Positions 35,033 to 43,357 of a stretch of DNA of 64,000 nucleotides are shown here, in pieces. The position numbers and the translations under genes were made by a program. The notes below the pieces were generated by a model that was not told the origin of the DNA, did not search any database, and saw nothing but the letters and a program-made list of their open reading frames with translations. Where the stretch lies: NCBI GenBank assembly GCA_003298465.1, contig QNGA01000007.1, positions 124,001 to 188,000 of the forward strand, read 5' to 3'. This DNA comes from a halophilic archaeon. Its GTDB lineage: Archaea; Halobacteriota; Halobacteria; Halobacteriales; Haladaptataceae. Position 1 is the stretch's first letter; every line of letters starts with the position of its first letter.

Positions 35033-35443
35033 CTAGTTATCAAATGACCGCCCGAACAAACCCCATTTCAGACGCGTCACAATCCCTGCCTCCTCCCGTT
35101 CTTTCCGCCGTTGCTCTCGCTTCTCCACGAGACTCTTCTCTTGTTCTACGTACTCAACCAACTCCGTATGCTCCTCTCGCTGCTGGAGAATCTGCCGTTT
35201 CTCGTTTTTGAGTCGGTCGATTTCCGTCCGAAGTTCCTCACTGCGTTGTTCGAGTGTATCCCGCTCGTTAACCAGGTCGTTATACTCGTTTTTCGGAACG
35301 TACTCGTTGTGGTTGACGTGGGATTCATGGCGTGATTCAAGGATATTCCGCATGTATTCCGACCGGGATACACCTTCTTCTTGAGCTTCTTCGTCGAGCG
35401 TCTGAATGAGGTCTTCGGGGAGTCTGAGCGCGGTCTGTTTCAT
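35033..35443 (-). CDS. Ribbon-helix-helix protein with a long coiled coil
   Basis: 136 residues. N-terminal CopG-type RHH (KQTALRLPEDLIQTLDEEAQ, then VSRSEYMRNILESRHES) followed by ~70 residues of heptad-rich coiled coil (ERDTLEQRSEELRTEIDRLK, QREEHTELVEYVEQEKSLVE) and a basic/aromatic end (TRLKWGLFGRSFDN). RHH proteins with such tails are common on haloarchaeal plasmids and are likely DNA-binding regulators of copy number, partition or a nearby gene. It is transcribed toward the dispersed repeat; no operon. Confidence 0.75.
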   Translation of the reverse strand: MKQTALRLPEDLIQTLDEEAQEEGVSRSEYMRNILESRHESHVNHNEYVPKNEYNDLVNERDTLEQRSEELRTEIDRLKNEKRQILQQREEHTELVEYVEQEKSLVEKREQRRKEREEAGIVTRLKWGLFGRSFDN

Positions 35444-35512
35444 ATACCGATGGTATACGGAGCGGGATACGAGTAATTACGTCAGACGTGCGCACGACAA
35501 TAACGCTGCGAC

Positions 35513-36316
35513 CTACTCGTTCAAGACGACTGTCTCATCATCCCGAGAGATACGGTCGAACTCCACGAGATACGTGACTCGCTCTATAACCTCAGTAACG
35601 TCGAGGTCGAGATCGGTAGCCAATTCGTCGATTGTTTTGGGTTCGTCGAGTACCTGGAGCACTTCGAGGCCCCGGTAGTACCGGGCCGTCAACTCTTGCA
35701 CACGATCCTCGATCGGCGTTGTTACTCCGTAACGCTCGTTGAGATCGACCAGTGCTTCGTTCGCGAACGTAGCAAACTGGTCGTCCCCAAGCTGTTCAAT
35801 CTGCGCCTCAAGCTCGGATCGCACGATATCGAAGTCGAGGCCAGCCTGCACGAGCGCATTCATATCTTCGATATCGTCGTCGCGTCCAGCAATCAGCTTG
35901 AAGAGAAAGATGTCTTCGCTGCTAACCAACTGCACAGTGAGCGAGTCCATTGCCAAGAAGGGCTCACTGCGCTCACGCATCCCATCGGTCAGGACGAGTT
36001 TGTTCGCAACCTGTTGGTTGAAGATATCTAGCCGGCAGCCATCATCGTTCTCAACACAACTCGTCGCACCGAGAGCGTGATAATCGGGGGCCAAGGATTG
36101 CACTTCAGAGTAACCAAGGTCTAGGAGGACGGCCCAGAGCTGGCCATACGCATCGCCATCAGTGACGACAAGATCGATGTCCTTCGTCGCCCCTTTCAGA
36201 TTACGCAGCGACATGGCGCCGCCGCCGATCAGATAGACGGTAAGCGGGTCCGTCAGACCGTCAGCAATCTGCTGGAACTCATCCTCGATGTACTCACGTC
36301 CAAACGTCGGTCTCAT
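35513..36316 (-). CDS. Nucleotidyltransferase (DUF6036/AbiEii-like), toxin candidate of an AbiE-like pair
   Basis: 267 residues from ATG 36316. The N-terminal nucleotidyltransferase fold carries VYLIGGGAMSLRNLKGATKD (GGGxM...) and IDLVVT (the DxD-type metal site), as in DUF6036/AbiEii proteins. The C-terminal ~60 residues are a winged helix (LQVLDEPKTIDELATDLDLD, then VTEVIERVTYLVEF). The start overlaps the stop of the upstream regulator as ATGA, so they are translationally coupled. AbiE-type systems add nucleotides to tRNA and cause dormancy; that role here is inferred. Confidence 0.75.
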   Translation of the reverse strand: MRPTFGREYIEDEFQQIADGLTDPLTVYLIGGGAMSLRNLKGATKDIDLVVTDGDAYGQLWAVLLDLGYSEVQSLAPDYHALGATSCVENDDGCRLDIFNQQVANKLVLTDGMRERSEPFLAMDSLTVQLVSSEDIFLFKLIAGRDDDIEDMNALVQAGLDFDIVRSELEAQIEQLGDDQFATFANEALVDLNERYGVTTPIEDRVQELTARYYRGLEVLQVLDEPKTIDELATDLDLDVTEVIERVTYLVEFDRISRDDETVVLNE

Positions 36317-37263
36317 GCGGATAGTGGCACCTCGTAGTCTCGGGCTAGCTGCTGGAAGTCGTCCCACTCAGGGAGACGATCATCTCGAATGTCGCCCTCG
36401 GTTTCGAGATATCGAAGGAGTGTATCAATTGTGTCCTCAAGGCCGTATTTCGCTGCCCGGTCCCGGAGCGTGCCCTCGTCAACGTTGACATGGCTGAGCA
36501 AGAGGAGGCAGTACGAGCGATGCCGGGTATCGTCGTCGATGAGGAGGGTATGACAGCAGAGGTCTGCTGGCTGGACTGACTCTGCTTGGTCGGAATAGAA
36601 GTAATAACGCTGCCCGGTCAGTAGAAACTGGAAGTCGTATGCCGCAAAGCGGGCGAGCCCCGTTTCGTGAAAATTGGCCGCGTCGATCTCCGTCTCGGTT
36701 TGCGCCAGAAACTCGTCGTAGCTCTCCCAGAGTATCGTTCCACTCGATGCGACTGCTTCGAGCTGTTGGCGGTGAAGATGATGTACGAGCTCCCGTGCGA
36801 ACACGTGGAGTTGGTCGAAGTCACCGTTAAACCGGTACTGGCTGTCGTCCGTCCCGACAAGTCCACGATCCCGAAGCCGTTTCAGGACGCGATTGACGGT
36901 ATTCCGGTAGTTATCGGACAGCTCCGCTATCGCGGTGACGGTTCGCGGCTCGTCCAAGTAGTAGAGCACTTCGAGACCCTTGCCGGTTAACAGCTCGGAA
37001 AAGTCAATATGAGAGTGCTGACGGCTGAGATCCTGGTAGATCTCGACAGCGAGAGAATTAGATGGAATAACTCGCTTTCGGCCGCTATCGCGTTCTGTAT
37101 AGATCAATCCTTTTTCGGCGAGATCTGTGACTGCGCGAGAGACGTAGCTCTCACTGTAGTCGAGCTTGCCCGCGATGTCAGAGATCGTGTCGCCACGTTC
37201 GGCTTTAGCGAGGATCTCGAGTTCGATGCCCCTGAGCACGCTGTAACATAGTACGAAACTCAT
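36313..37263 (-). CDS. Two-winged-helix regulator, antitoxin candidate of the AbiE-like pair
   Basis: 316 residues from ATG 37263 (MSFVLCYSVLRGIELEILAK), the first ATG in a family-like place. A first winged helix (DTISDIAGKLDYSESYVSRA, LAEKGLIYTERDSGRKRVIP) is followed by a second (EVLYYLDEPRTVTAIAELSD, YRNTVNRVLKRLRDRGLVGT) and a C-terminal domain (AAYDFQFLLTGQRYYFYSDQ; DLCCHTLLIDDDTRHRSYCL) like the AbiEi/AbiEi-C antitoxin region. The downstream nucleotidyltransferase gene overlaps by 4 nt. Autoregulation and neutralisation of the toxin are inferred. Confidence 0.72.
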   Translation of the reverse strand: MSFVLCYSVLRGIELEILAKAERGDTISDIAGKLDYSESYVSRAVTDLAEKGLIYTERDSGRKRVIPSNSLAVEIYQDLSRQHSHIDFSELLTGKGLEVLYYLDEPRTVTAIAELSDNYRNTVNRVLKRLRDRGLVGTDDSQYRFNGDFDQLHVFARELVHHLHRQQLEAVASSGTILWESYDEFLAQTETEIDAANFHETGLARFAAYDFQFLLTGQRYYFYSDQAESVQPADLCCHTLLIDDDTRHRSYCLLLLSHVNVDEGTLRDRAAKYGLEDTIDTLLRYLETEGDIRDDRLPEWDDFQQLARDYEVPLSA

Positions 37264-37286
37264 ATATAAACAAGTTTCGGGCAGTG

Positions 37287-37560
37287 TTACAGACCGTCGA
37301 ATGAGTCGGGAAGAACCGGCCAGTCCTCGGTGGGGATGCCGAAAAACAGCTCTCCGAGGCCTTCGATGACGGCGCCGTGGAGGACGTTCAAGGCCGCCAT
37401 CCTCGTGTAGATATACCAGTACGACATGGCCAGAACGACTCGTCGCGGTCGGGTAGGCCTTTGTCCGGCTCGGCGTACCTGTCCAGATAGAGGCTGAACC
37501 CGTTCGTGTTCGCCCTGAATACTGGCCGGTACCTGCGACTGCCGGCACGAATAGCCGCCG
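37287..37560 (-). pseudogene. C-terminal gene fragment with one frameshift
   Basis: Reads FSLYLDRYAEPDKGLPDRDE, SFWP, then in the next frame MSYWYIYTRMAALNVLHGAV, IEGLGELFFGIPTEDWPVLP, DSFDGL and TAA at 37287. Protein-like over ~75 residues, 5' end missing. Family not recognised. Confidence 0.45.
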
Positions 37561-37604
37561 TCGCCCGGAGTTATAGCCGATTATACCATCTATGCTGGTG
37601 AATT

Positions 37605-38903
37605 ATGAGCGAGGACCGTGATTTCGAGACCAACGCCTTACACGTCGGCCAAGAGGACCCGGAACCAGCGACCGGGGCTCGCGCGCCGCCGATCTACCAG
37701 ACGACTTCGTACGTTTTCGAGGACGCCGAGGATGCCGCCGCACAGTTCGCCCTAGAGAAGCCGGGTCACATCTACTCCCGGTTGATGAACCCGACGAACA
37801 ACGTTCTGCAAGAGCGGATTGCCGCGTTGGAGGGCGGCGTCGGCGCCGTCGCAACCGCCTCTGGCATGGCGTCACTCAACCTCGCGACGTTCATCTTGGC
37901 CGACACTGGCCAGAACGTGGTAACCGCCTCAGCGCTGTACGGCGGCACCTATACCTACTTCACCCACTCCGCGCCGCGCCGGGGCGTTGAGGCCCGCTTC
38001 GTCAACACACTGGATTACGACGCCTACGAAGAAGCAATCGACGAGGACACCGCCTACGTCCACTTCGAGACGATCGGCAACCCGGCGCTGGTGACGCCCG
38101 ACATCCAGCGCATCGCCGATATCGCCCACGACTACGACGTCCCGCTGCTCGTCGACAACACCTTCGCGACGCCGGCGCTCTGTCGCCCGATCGAGTACGG
38201 CGCCGACCTCGTCTGGAACTCGACGACGAAGTGGATTCACGGCTCCGGGACGACCGTCGGCGGCATCTTGATCGACGGTGGCTCCTTTCCCTGGGCCGAC
38301 CACGTCGAGAAGTACCCTGAGGTTGCCGGCGACAACCCGGCTTACCACGGCGTCAACTTCGTCGAAGCCTTCGGCGACGCCGCCTTCACCTACGCCGCCA
38401 TCGCCCGCGGCCTCCGTGACATGGGTAACCAACAAGCTCCCTTTGACGCCTGGCAAACGATCCAGGGACTGGAGACGCTGCCCGTCCGTATGGAACGCCA
38501 CTGCGAGAACGCCATGGCCGTCGCGGAATACCTTGAGGGCCACTCAGAAATTTCCTGGGTGAACTATCCCGGTCTCAAGAGCCACGAGACGCACGCCAAC
38601 GCCAGTAAGTACCTCGACGGCGGCTATGGCGGCATGATCACCTTCGGTCTCGAGCAAGGGTACGACGCCGCCCGATCGACGGTCGAGTCGACCGAAATTG
38701 CGAGCCTCCTCGCCAACGTCGGCGACGCCAAGACGCTCATCATCCACCCTGCGTCGACCACCCACCAGCAGCTCACCGAGGAGGAGAAGCTCGCTTCAGG
38801 GGCTACCGACGATCTAGTGCGTATTTCCGTTGGTCTCGAATCGGCCGACGACATCATTGCGGATCTGGATCAAGCGATCGAACAGGCCACGTCCCTATCG
38901 TAG
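37605..38903 (+). CDS. metY: O-acetylhomoserine sulfhydrylase (cystathionine gamma-synthase family)
   Basis: 432 residues. PLP-dependent Cys/Met-metabolism fold: YSRLMNPTNNVLQERIAALE, TASGMASLNLATFILADTGQ, LLVDNTFATPALCRPIEYGA, and the Schiff-base Lys209 in NSTTKWIHGSGTTVGG. Makes homocysteine from O-acetylhomoserine and sulfide. In haloarchaeal genomes metY is commonly followed by metX; here an IS200/IS605-type end begins right after the stop and metX is absent. A TATA-like TTATACC lies ~25 bases before the start. High G+C and chromosomal-type codon use compared with its surroundings. Confidence 0.92.
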   Translation: MSEDRDFETNALHVGQEDPEPATGARAPPIYQTTSYVFEDAEDAAAQFALEKPGHIYSRLMNPTNNVLQERIAALEGGVGAVATASGMASLNLATFILADTGQNVVTASALYGGTYTYFTHSAPRRGVEARFVNTLDYDAYEEAIDEDTAYVHFETIGNPALVTPDIQRIADIAHDYDVPLLVDNTFATPALCRPIEYGADLVWNSTTKWIHGSGTTVGGILIDGGSFPWADHVEKYPEVAGDNPAYHGVNFVEAFGDAAFTYAAIARGLRDMGNQQAPFDAWQTIQGLETLPVRMERHCENAMAVAEYLEGHSEISWVNYPGLKSHETHANASKYLDGGYGGMITFGLEQGYDAARSTVESTEIASLLANVGDAKTLIIHPASTTHQQLTEEEKLASGATDDLVRISVGLESADDIIADLDQAIEQATSLS

Positions 38904-38904
38904 C

Positions 38905-39020
38905 CGGTGAAGTACCTCGGGGGCAGGCCCCGAGGAACTCCCCCTGTTCCGCCTGTAGAGTTTTTACCTATTGAGGCGCTAAGGCACCTCCCTCAAGGAG
39001 CGAGCAGGGAGGGATACAGC
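38905..39020 (+). mobile_element. IS200/IS605-type right-end remnant behind metY
   Basis: GTGAAGTACCTCGGGG..CCCCGAGG, then TGTTCCGCCTGTAGAGTTTTT and TTGAGGCGCTAAGGCACCTC, followed by CTCAAGGAGCGAGCAGGGAG. These strings recur at 20469 and 22680. They fit the structured 3' end (omega-RNA region) of haloarchaeal tnpB elements. No tnpB is present here. Confidence 0.5.
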
Positions 39021-39110
39021 GCCGCACAGTTCTCATATACGATTCGGTGGCAGGTCCACAGGCCCCACGCAATTGCAACCTTCATTTGTGTAGTTTGTGT
39101 AGTATATGTT

Positions 39111-39185
39111 GTGGTAACGCGCAAGAACATCTCAATCCGCGACGATCAAGCCAAGTGGATTCAGGAAATTACAGGGACTCAATGA
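39111..39185 (+). pseudogene. N-terminal fragment of a haloarchaeal RHH-type small protein
   Basis: From GTG 39111: VVTRKNISIRDDQAKWIQEI, then TGTQ and TGA. The KNISIRDDQAxW(I/V)xE start is typical of short haloarchaeal ribbon-helix-helix proteins of 50-60 residues; this one stops after 24. The repeat array begins at once behind it, which suggests disruption. Confidence 0.5.
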
Positions 39186-40746
39186 CCAATCGAGGGGCAT
39201 GAATGGGAAATGGACGGGATTATCTTATGTCTCCATGCGTCCACCATATGTTCCGCAAAAGGACGCTAGTGAACTTGTGGCTCTTCGCCCTGAGTCCATC
39301 AACGAAAGTTCGAGAGGGATCTCCTCCCGAACCATGACACACGGAAGGAAACGTGGGTAGGTGACACGTCCCTCGAACACATACTCGGCACCAGTGTCGG
39401 GGCATTACTCCCGACAACCGGATCATGGGACTAACCAATTATCAAACTTTGTGTGGTGACAACTTAAGGAATGAGGGTGCTGTCAGAAAGATGTGTGAGT
39501 CCGGAGTCTCGATCGTTGCCGTCACATGAACTCCAAAGACAAACGAGAGGCATGAAGGGGAGATAGGGCGGGATTTTTTCTTGTCGCTCTGTGTTCGAAA
39601 TGTGTTCCTCAAAAGGACGCTAGCGACTTGTGGCTCTTCGCCCTGAGTGCATCAGCGAAGGGTTCGGGAGGAACCAACCCCCACGAACCATGACACACGG
39701 AAGGAAACGTGGAGTAGGCAAGTCCACGCTCCATCGAACTGCACATAGTCCTTATGTCGGGAAAGCCAATGGTGCGGCGATCTCCCGCCAACTGAGTACT
39801 AGGTCACTACAAGCTAAATTTTACCATTGGTGAAAATAATGTCAAAGAAGAGGATGCAATTCTGTCCGTTATTCTTGGTGAAGGATTAGCTAACAGCGAT
39901 ATTGGATACAGAAAGGAAACGTGGAAGGGAGTTTCCACGCCCCTAGCGCCAATCGTTGATGGCTGTCGGGTGTAAGCCCCATAGTCAAAGGCAATACCCG
40001 ACACTAGTCCATTAAGCATTTATCAACTAAAATCTTCCTCCGAAGAAAAGGGTTCCAATAGCGACGATCTAAACCCCGTCGTGAGGCTCCTCAAGGAGAC
40101 GAGAGATATGAGAGAATGAATCACTATTCGTCTTCACTGTTTCGAGGAAAGTTGGTTCGGGAGTAAACCAACTTTGGCAACTATGACAGGATAATAGAAC
40201 GTGGGATGACGTTGCACGTTCCAAATGGGTGCGCTATCCTGAGGCATGTCGGGTAGTCCTTGAGTCAGGGTAGCCCGACAGTCGTCACAAACCAATTACT
40301 CCATCAAATCCTTTGTGATATCGGGGAGTGTGTCCACTCCGTCCAACTTTGGCTAGCGAGATCGAGACGACGTATTCCCCTTGTCCGTCTCTTTGCTCAC
40401 AAAGATGAGGCACGCATTCAGACATGTGGCCCATAGATTGACGTGAGCAATCAAAACGCATTGGCGTTAACATCGCCATGGAGATATAGATTGCCACCCG
40501 GAACTTGGAACTTAGCGATAGGTTGCTAGAACAAGGTTAGTAGCTCAAACTAACGTTGATCACCCAGTATTTCTGCCGTAGTCATTGTCCCCATGCACGA
40601 TGAACTCTGACCGATTCTACCCACGGAATGAAAGAGACAGTTGCTGAAGGCTCGTCTCGAGACCAGAGAGACCTTTGACTCAAAGATGCTCTGCTCTTTT
40701 TGGCGGCGAAACGATCCGCGTAAGTGGAGCAAAGCGGGCGAGAAAG
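39186..40746 (+). repeat. Gene-free region with four tandem three-hairpin elements (39308-39443, 39661-39800, 39905-40027, 40148-40301)
   Basis: Each full unit has hairpin 1, then usually ATGACA, hairpin 2 around AACGTGG, about 25 nt, hairpin 3 (TGTCGGG...CCCGACA) and an AACCAATTA-like tail. Hairpin 1 is GTTCGAGAGG/CCTCCCGAAC in unit 1, GGTTCG/CGAACC in unit 2 and AAAGTTGGTT/AACCAACTTT in unit 4. Hairpin 2 is ACGTG/CACGT, CGTGGA/TCCACG, CGTGGAA/TTCCACG and GAACGTG/CACGTTC. Hairpin 3 is perfect in units 1, 3 and 4, weak in unit 2. The paired arms differ between units but stay complementary. Units 1 and 2 share a further ~120 bp upstream. No coding capacity. An outlier lies at 20964-21074. Structured RNA or an ssDNA-processed element are both possible. 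Confidence 0.65.
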
Positions 40747-41589
40747 TTACCGCGGGATGCCGTACACGTCGTCGGTCCAGTCCCGAGTCGGTGTATCGTA
40801 CACAGGCTGATCCCGGTCAAGTTCGTCAAGCTGCTGGTGATCCTGTTCATCTAGCTCCCAGTCAAAGAGCTGTATATTCTGCTGGATGTGGTCGGCAGAT
40901 GTCGATTTCGGGATGGCGACGATGTCCTTCTCGACGGCCCATCGAAGAACAACCTGTGCAGGTGTCTTCTCATATTTCTCGGCGAGCTCGTTCACTGTTT
41001 CGTCGCCGAGAATCTCGGTACGCCCAAGCGGTGCAGCAGCCTCCACAGTCACATCGACTTTTCGACAGTACTCGACCAGGTCCGGACGTTGGAACCAGGG
41101 ATGGAATTCAATTTGGTTGACAGCGATGGGAATATCCGTGATGTGGTTAGCGTTGGAGAGCTGGTAGGCGCTGAAATTCGACACGCCGATATTACGTATT
41201 TTCCCTTGATCGTGAAGATGCTCCATCGCATGCAGCGTTTCACGAAGCGAGATAGCTGGGTTCGGCCAGTGGATGAGATACAGGTCGAGATAGTCCGTTC
41301 CAAGCTTGTTGAGAGACTGTTCACACGATTCAATAACGGAATCGTAGTTGAGATTTGATGGCAGAACTTTTGAGGTCAAAAACAGCTCCTCGCGATCGTA
41401 CTCAGCCAAGATATCGCCAATTGCGTTTTCGTTCTGATATCCTTCGGCGGTGTCGATATGCGTGTAGGCGCCGTCAAGTGCAGAGCGAACGGAGTGACGG
41501 ACAGTATCGCCTTCAAGATCCCACGTGCCGGCGCCAATAATCGGCATTTCATCGCCGCTCGGGAGATGTACTGATGGTACCGTCATCAT
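40747..41589 (-). CDS. Aldo/keto reductase
   Basis: 280 residues (two ATGs in tandem at the start). TIM-barrel AKR motifs: GAGTWDLEGDTVRHSVRSAL, DGAYTHIDTAEGYQNENAIG (catalytic Asp46 and Tyr51), LTSKVLP (Lys74), LYLIHWPNP (His107), GKIRNIGVSNFSAYQL, VNQIEFHPW and an NADPH-site AIPKSTSADHIQQNI. The tetrad is complete. Reduces aldehydes or ketones, probably with NADPH; substrate unknown. Single gene next to the repeat array. Confidence 0.9.
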   Translation of the reverse strand: MMTVPSVHLPSGDEMPIIGAGTWDLEGDTVRHSVRSALDGAYTHIDTAEGYQNENAIGDILAEYDREELFLTSKVLPSNLNYDSVIESCEQSLNKLGTDYLDLYLIHWPNPAISLRETLHAMEHLHDQGKIRNIGVSNFSAYQLSNANHITDIPIAVNQIEFHPWFQRPDLVEYCRKVDVTVEAAAPLGRTEILGDETVNELAEKYEKTPAQVVLRWAVEKDIVAIPKSTSADHIQQNIQLFDWELDEQDHQQLDELDRDQPVYDTPTRDWTDDVYGIPR

Positions 41590-41794
41590 ATTTTCCGTGT
41601 ATCTCGACAGTGAAAACGCTAGGGTTGAACACGGTTTTCAGCGAGAGTCAGCAAACTCGACATCGGATGCATGTCTGAAGCAGCTGGAAGGATCGGAAGA
41701 GGTATATTATAAAGTAAGTGGATGAAGAGGCTGTTCGGCCACGCACTTGCTGTACAATCGGAGTAGCCACGGAGAGTATGCCTGCAACGAGTAT

Positions 41795-42190
41795 ATGTCC
41801 GCAACCGACCGTCGCGCTACCTGGACGTGGGAGCAACGTACCGACGACCAGAGTCAGTTATGGAACGATGGCGGCAGTGGTGTCTACGCCTATCTTGATT
41901 GCGGCGATCTTGCTACTGAACTCCGCGTTGCGTTCGACGTCGCCCGCGATAGTGCCGCCGAACTCGCCGGCCGCGTCCTCGAAGCACTCGTTGATCTCAC
42001 CAACAATCGCTGCTACATCCAGAAGACTACGAAACGCCGGAACGGCAGCACATACAAAGAGCGCCGGTTAGTGTTGCCTGTAGATGCCGAGATTCCCGGT
42101 GAGACATGTAGACATGACCTACAGCAAGCCGCGGCCAAAGGATCTACGCCAGCGTTGGTGCTGACCGTTTCTACTCGACTGACGACTTAG
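41795..42190 (+). CDS. Three-copy family protein, diverged copy
   Basis: 131 residues from ATG 41795 (MSATDRRATWTWEQRTDDQS). Shares with the proteins at 15204 and 45592 the layout DDQSQLWNDGGSGVYAYLDC, then LAGRVLEALVDLTNNRCYIQ, KTTKRRNGSTYKERRLVLPV and DAEIPGET. It is intact but much diverged, so it may be the functional member. Its stop overlaps the stop of the convergent regulator gene (42187-42190). Function unknown. Confidence 0.6.
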   Translation: MSATDRRATWTWEQRTDDQSQLWNDGGSGVYAYLDCGDLATELRVAFDVARDSAAELAGRVLEALVDLTNNRCYIQKTTKRRNGSTYKERRLVLPVDAEIPGETCRHDLQQAAAKGSTPALVLTVSTRLTT

Positions 42191-42999
42191 TCGTCATCAT
42201 CGAGTCCCTGGACGAACAGCAATCGAGAGATCTCGGCGTGCTCCGTGAATTCGGTCGCTTCGTCGCGGTAGTCGGTGTAGACCTCCTCGGCCCACTCGCA
42301 CGCGGCGGGCGCGTCCGTATCGATATACATCCGTAACAGGCCCATCTCGTCGTCGTAAATACCGATTCCTATCCGGTCGTCGTAGAGGGTCAGTCCGAAG
42401 GGGAGATCGTCATGAGCCCAAAGCGTGACGTTCCCGCTCTTGAAGGCCGTCCATGCTCGATCGGGGTTCGATGTGAGGAACTCCTTGACGACCGTCGGCG
42501 AAAAGACGGCGTCGATTTCCATGCCGTTGACGATGCGTTCGTAGATTTCGTTCAGGTACAGCGGGTTGATCGAGGCAGGGACGAGACCGCGCAGCGTGTC
42601 GGTTTCGCTCACCAACGACATGAATCGGTTTACCGGACGATAGGGGTTGCCGGGTTCGGCAATCGTCACGGTCGCGTCGGCGAACGCCGCCACGTCGACG
42701 TCTACGTCGTTGGCGCTTGCGGCCTCCAAGACCGGGGCGAGCTCCCACGCTGTCTCGATGGACGTTTCGAATGCTGTGACCTCCTCGGCGCTCACCTCGC
42801 CCAGCGCCGTGAGCACAAATTCACCGCCGGAGCGCTCAATCAGGCCGTACTTCCTGAGCGACCTTGTGAATCGATGGACGGTGGATTTCGAGACGTCCAG
42901 ATGCTGCTCTAACTCTCGTCGATCCGCTGAGCCCTCCTCTTGCAGCACTCTGAGTATCGGGGCACGCCTGATGAGTTCTATGAGCTGTTCGGTGTCCAT
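42187..42999 (-). CDS. Winged-helix regulator with a FilR1-like sensor domain
   Basis: 270 residues. N-terminal winged helix: RAPILRVLQEEGSADRRELE, QHLDVSKSTVHRFTRSLRKY, GLIERSGGEFVLTALGE. The C-terminal ~170 residues (FMSLVSETDTLRGLVPASIN; IDAVFSPTVVKEFLTSNPDR; GLTLYDDRIGIGIYDDEMGL) match the methanogenesis-regulator/FilR1 middle domain found in many haloarchaeal transcription factors. The ligand is unknown. Single gene with a ~350-bp upstream gap. Confidence 0.82.
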   Translation of the reverse strand: MDTEQLIELIRRAPILRVLQEEGSADRRELEQHLDVSKSTVHRFTRSLRKYGLIERSGGEFVLTALGEVSAEEVTAFETSIETAWELAPVLEAASANDVDVDVAAFADATVTIAEPGNPYRPVNRFMSLVSETDTLRGLVPASINPLYLNEIYERIVNGMEIDAVFSPTVVKEFLTSNPDRAWTAFKSGNVTLWAHDDLPFGLTLYDDRIGIGIYDDEMGLLRMYIDTDAPAACEWAEEVYTDYRDEATEFTEHAEISRLLFVQGLDDDD

Positions 43000-43357
43000 C
43001 CTCTAATATCATATATCCTATCGCACCCACATTACATTGCGGGGTGATTTAATGTGAAGTTCACCAACTAACGAACAGCTACTTGACCTGCTGAGGCTGA
43101 TATCGTAGTGAGCAGTCTCTGCTGACCTCCCCTGAATCGTGCGCGGAAGAGTCTAACAGGTTCTCACCAAGTTGGTGTCTTGTGCACCTATACTCACTGG
43201 ATAACATCGTTTCACAACCTGGGACGATCTTATTCCTTAGGAATTATTCATTAGATAACTATACTCGGGTGTCATTCCTTCTCACTGCTATTGGCGGATG
43301 ACACCGCCCCATTCGTGCGGACGAACAAAAAAACAGCAAAGAAACCACGGAAAACCA
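43000..43357. other. Intergenic between divergent genes
   Basis: 358 bp holding promoters of the regulator (minus) and the DUF4870-type gene (plus). ATTCCTTAGGAAT at 43232-43244 is a perfect short palindrome and could be an operator. Confidence 0.35.

Noticed and set aside
37929..38543. 204-codon minus-strand frame opposite metY
   Set aside because: Shadow of metY; metY has full domain and active-site support.
39341..39360. Origin recognition box (ORB) reading of GGAAGGAAACGTGGGTAGG
   Set aside because: Only loosely like haloarchaeal ORBs, not arranged as an inverted pair around an A+T-rich unwinding site, and no orc1/cdc6 gene is nearby. A replication role for the array is still possible for other reasons.
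39308..40301. CRISPR array reading of the tandem repeats
   Set aside because: Units are ~120-155 nt, diverged, and separated by 100-220 nt of unequal length. There are no short identical repeats with uniform spacers and no cas gene.
43232..43244. ATTCCTTAGGAAT palindrome as a strong operator call
   Set aside because: Single occurrence with no second site or known factor, so it is mentioned only as a possibility in the intergenic entry.
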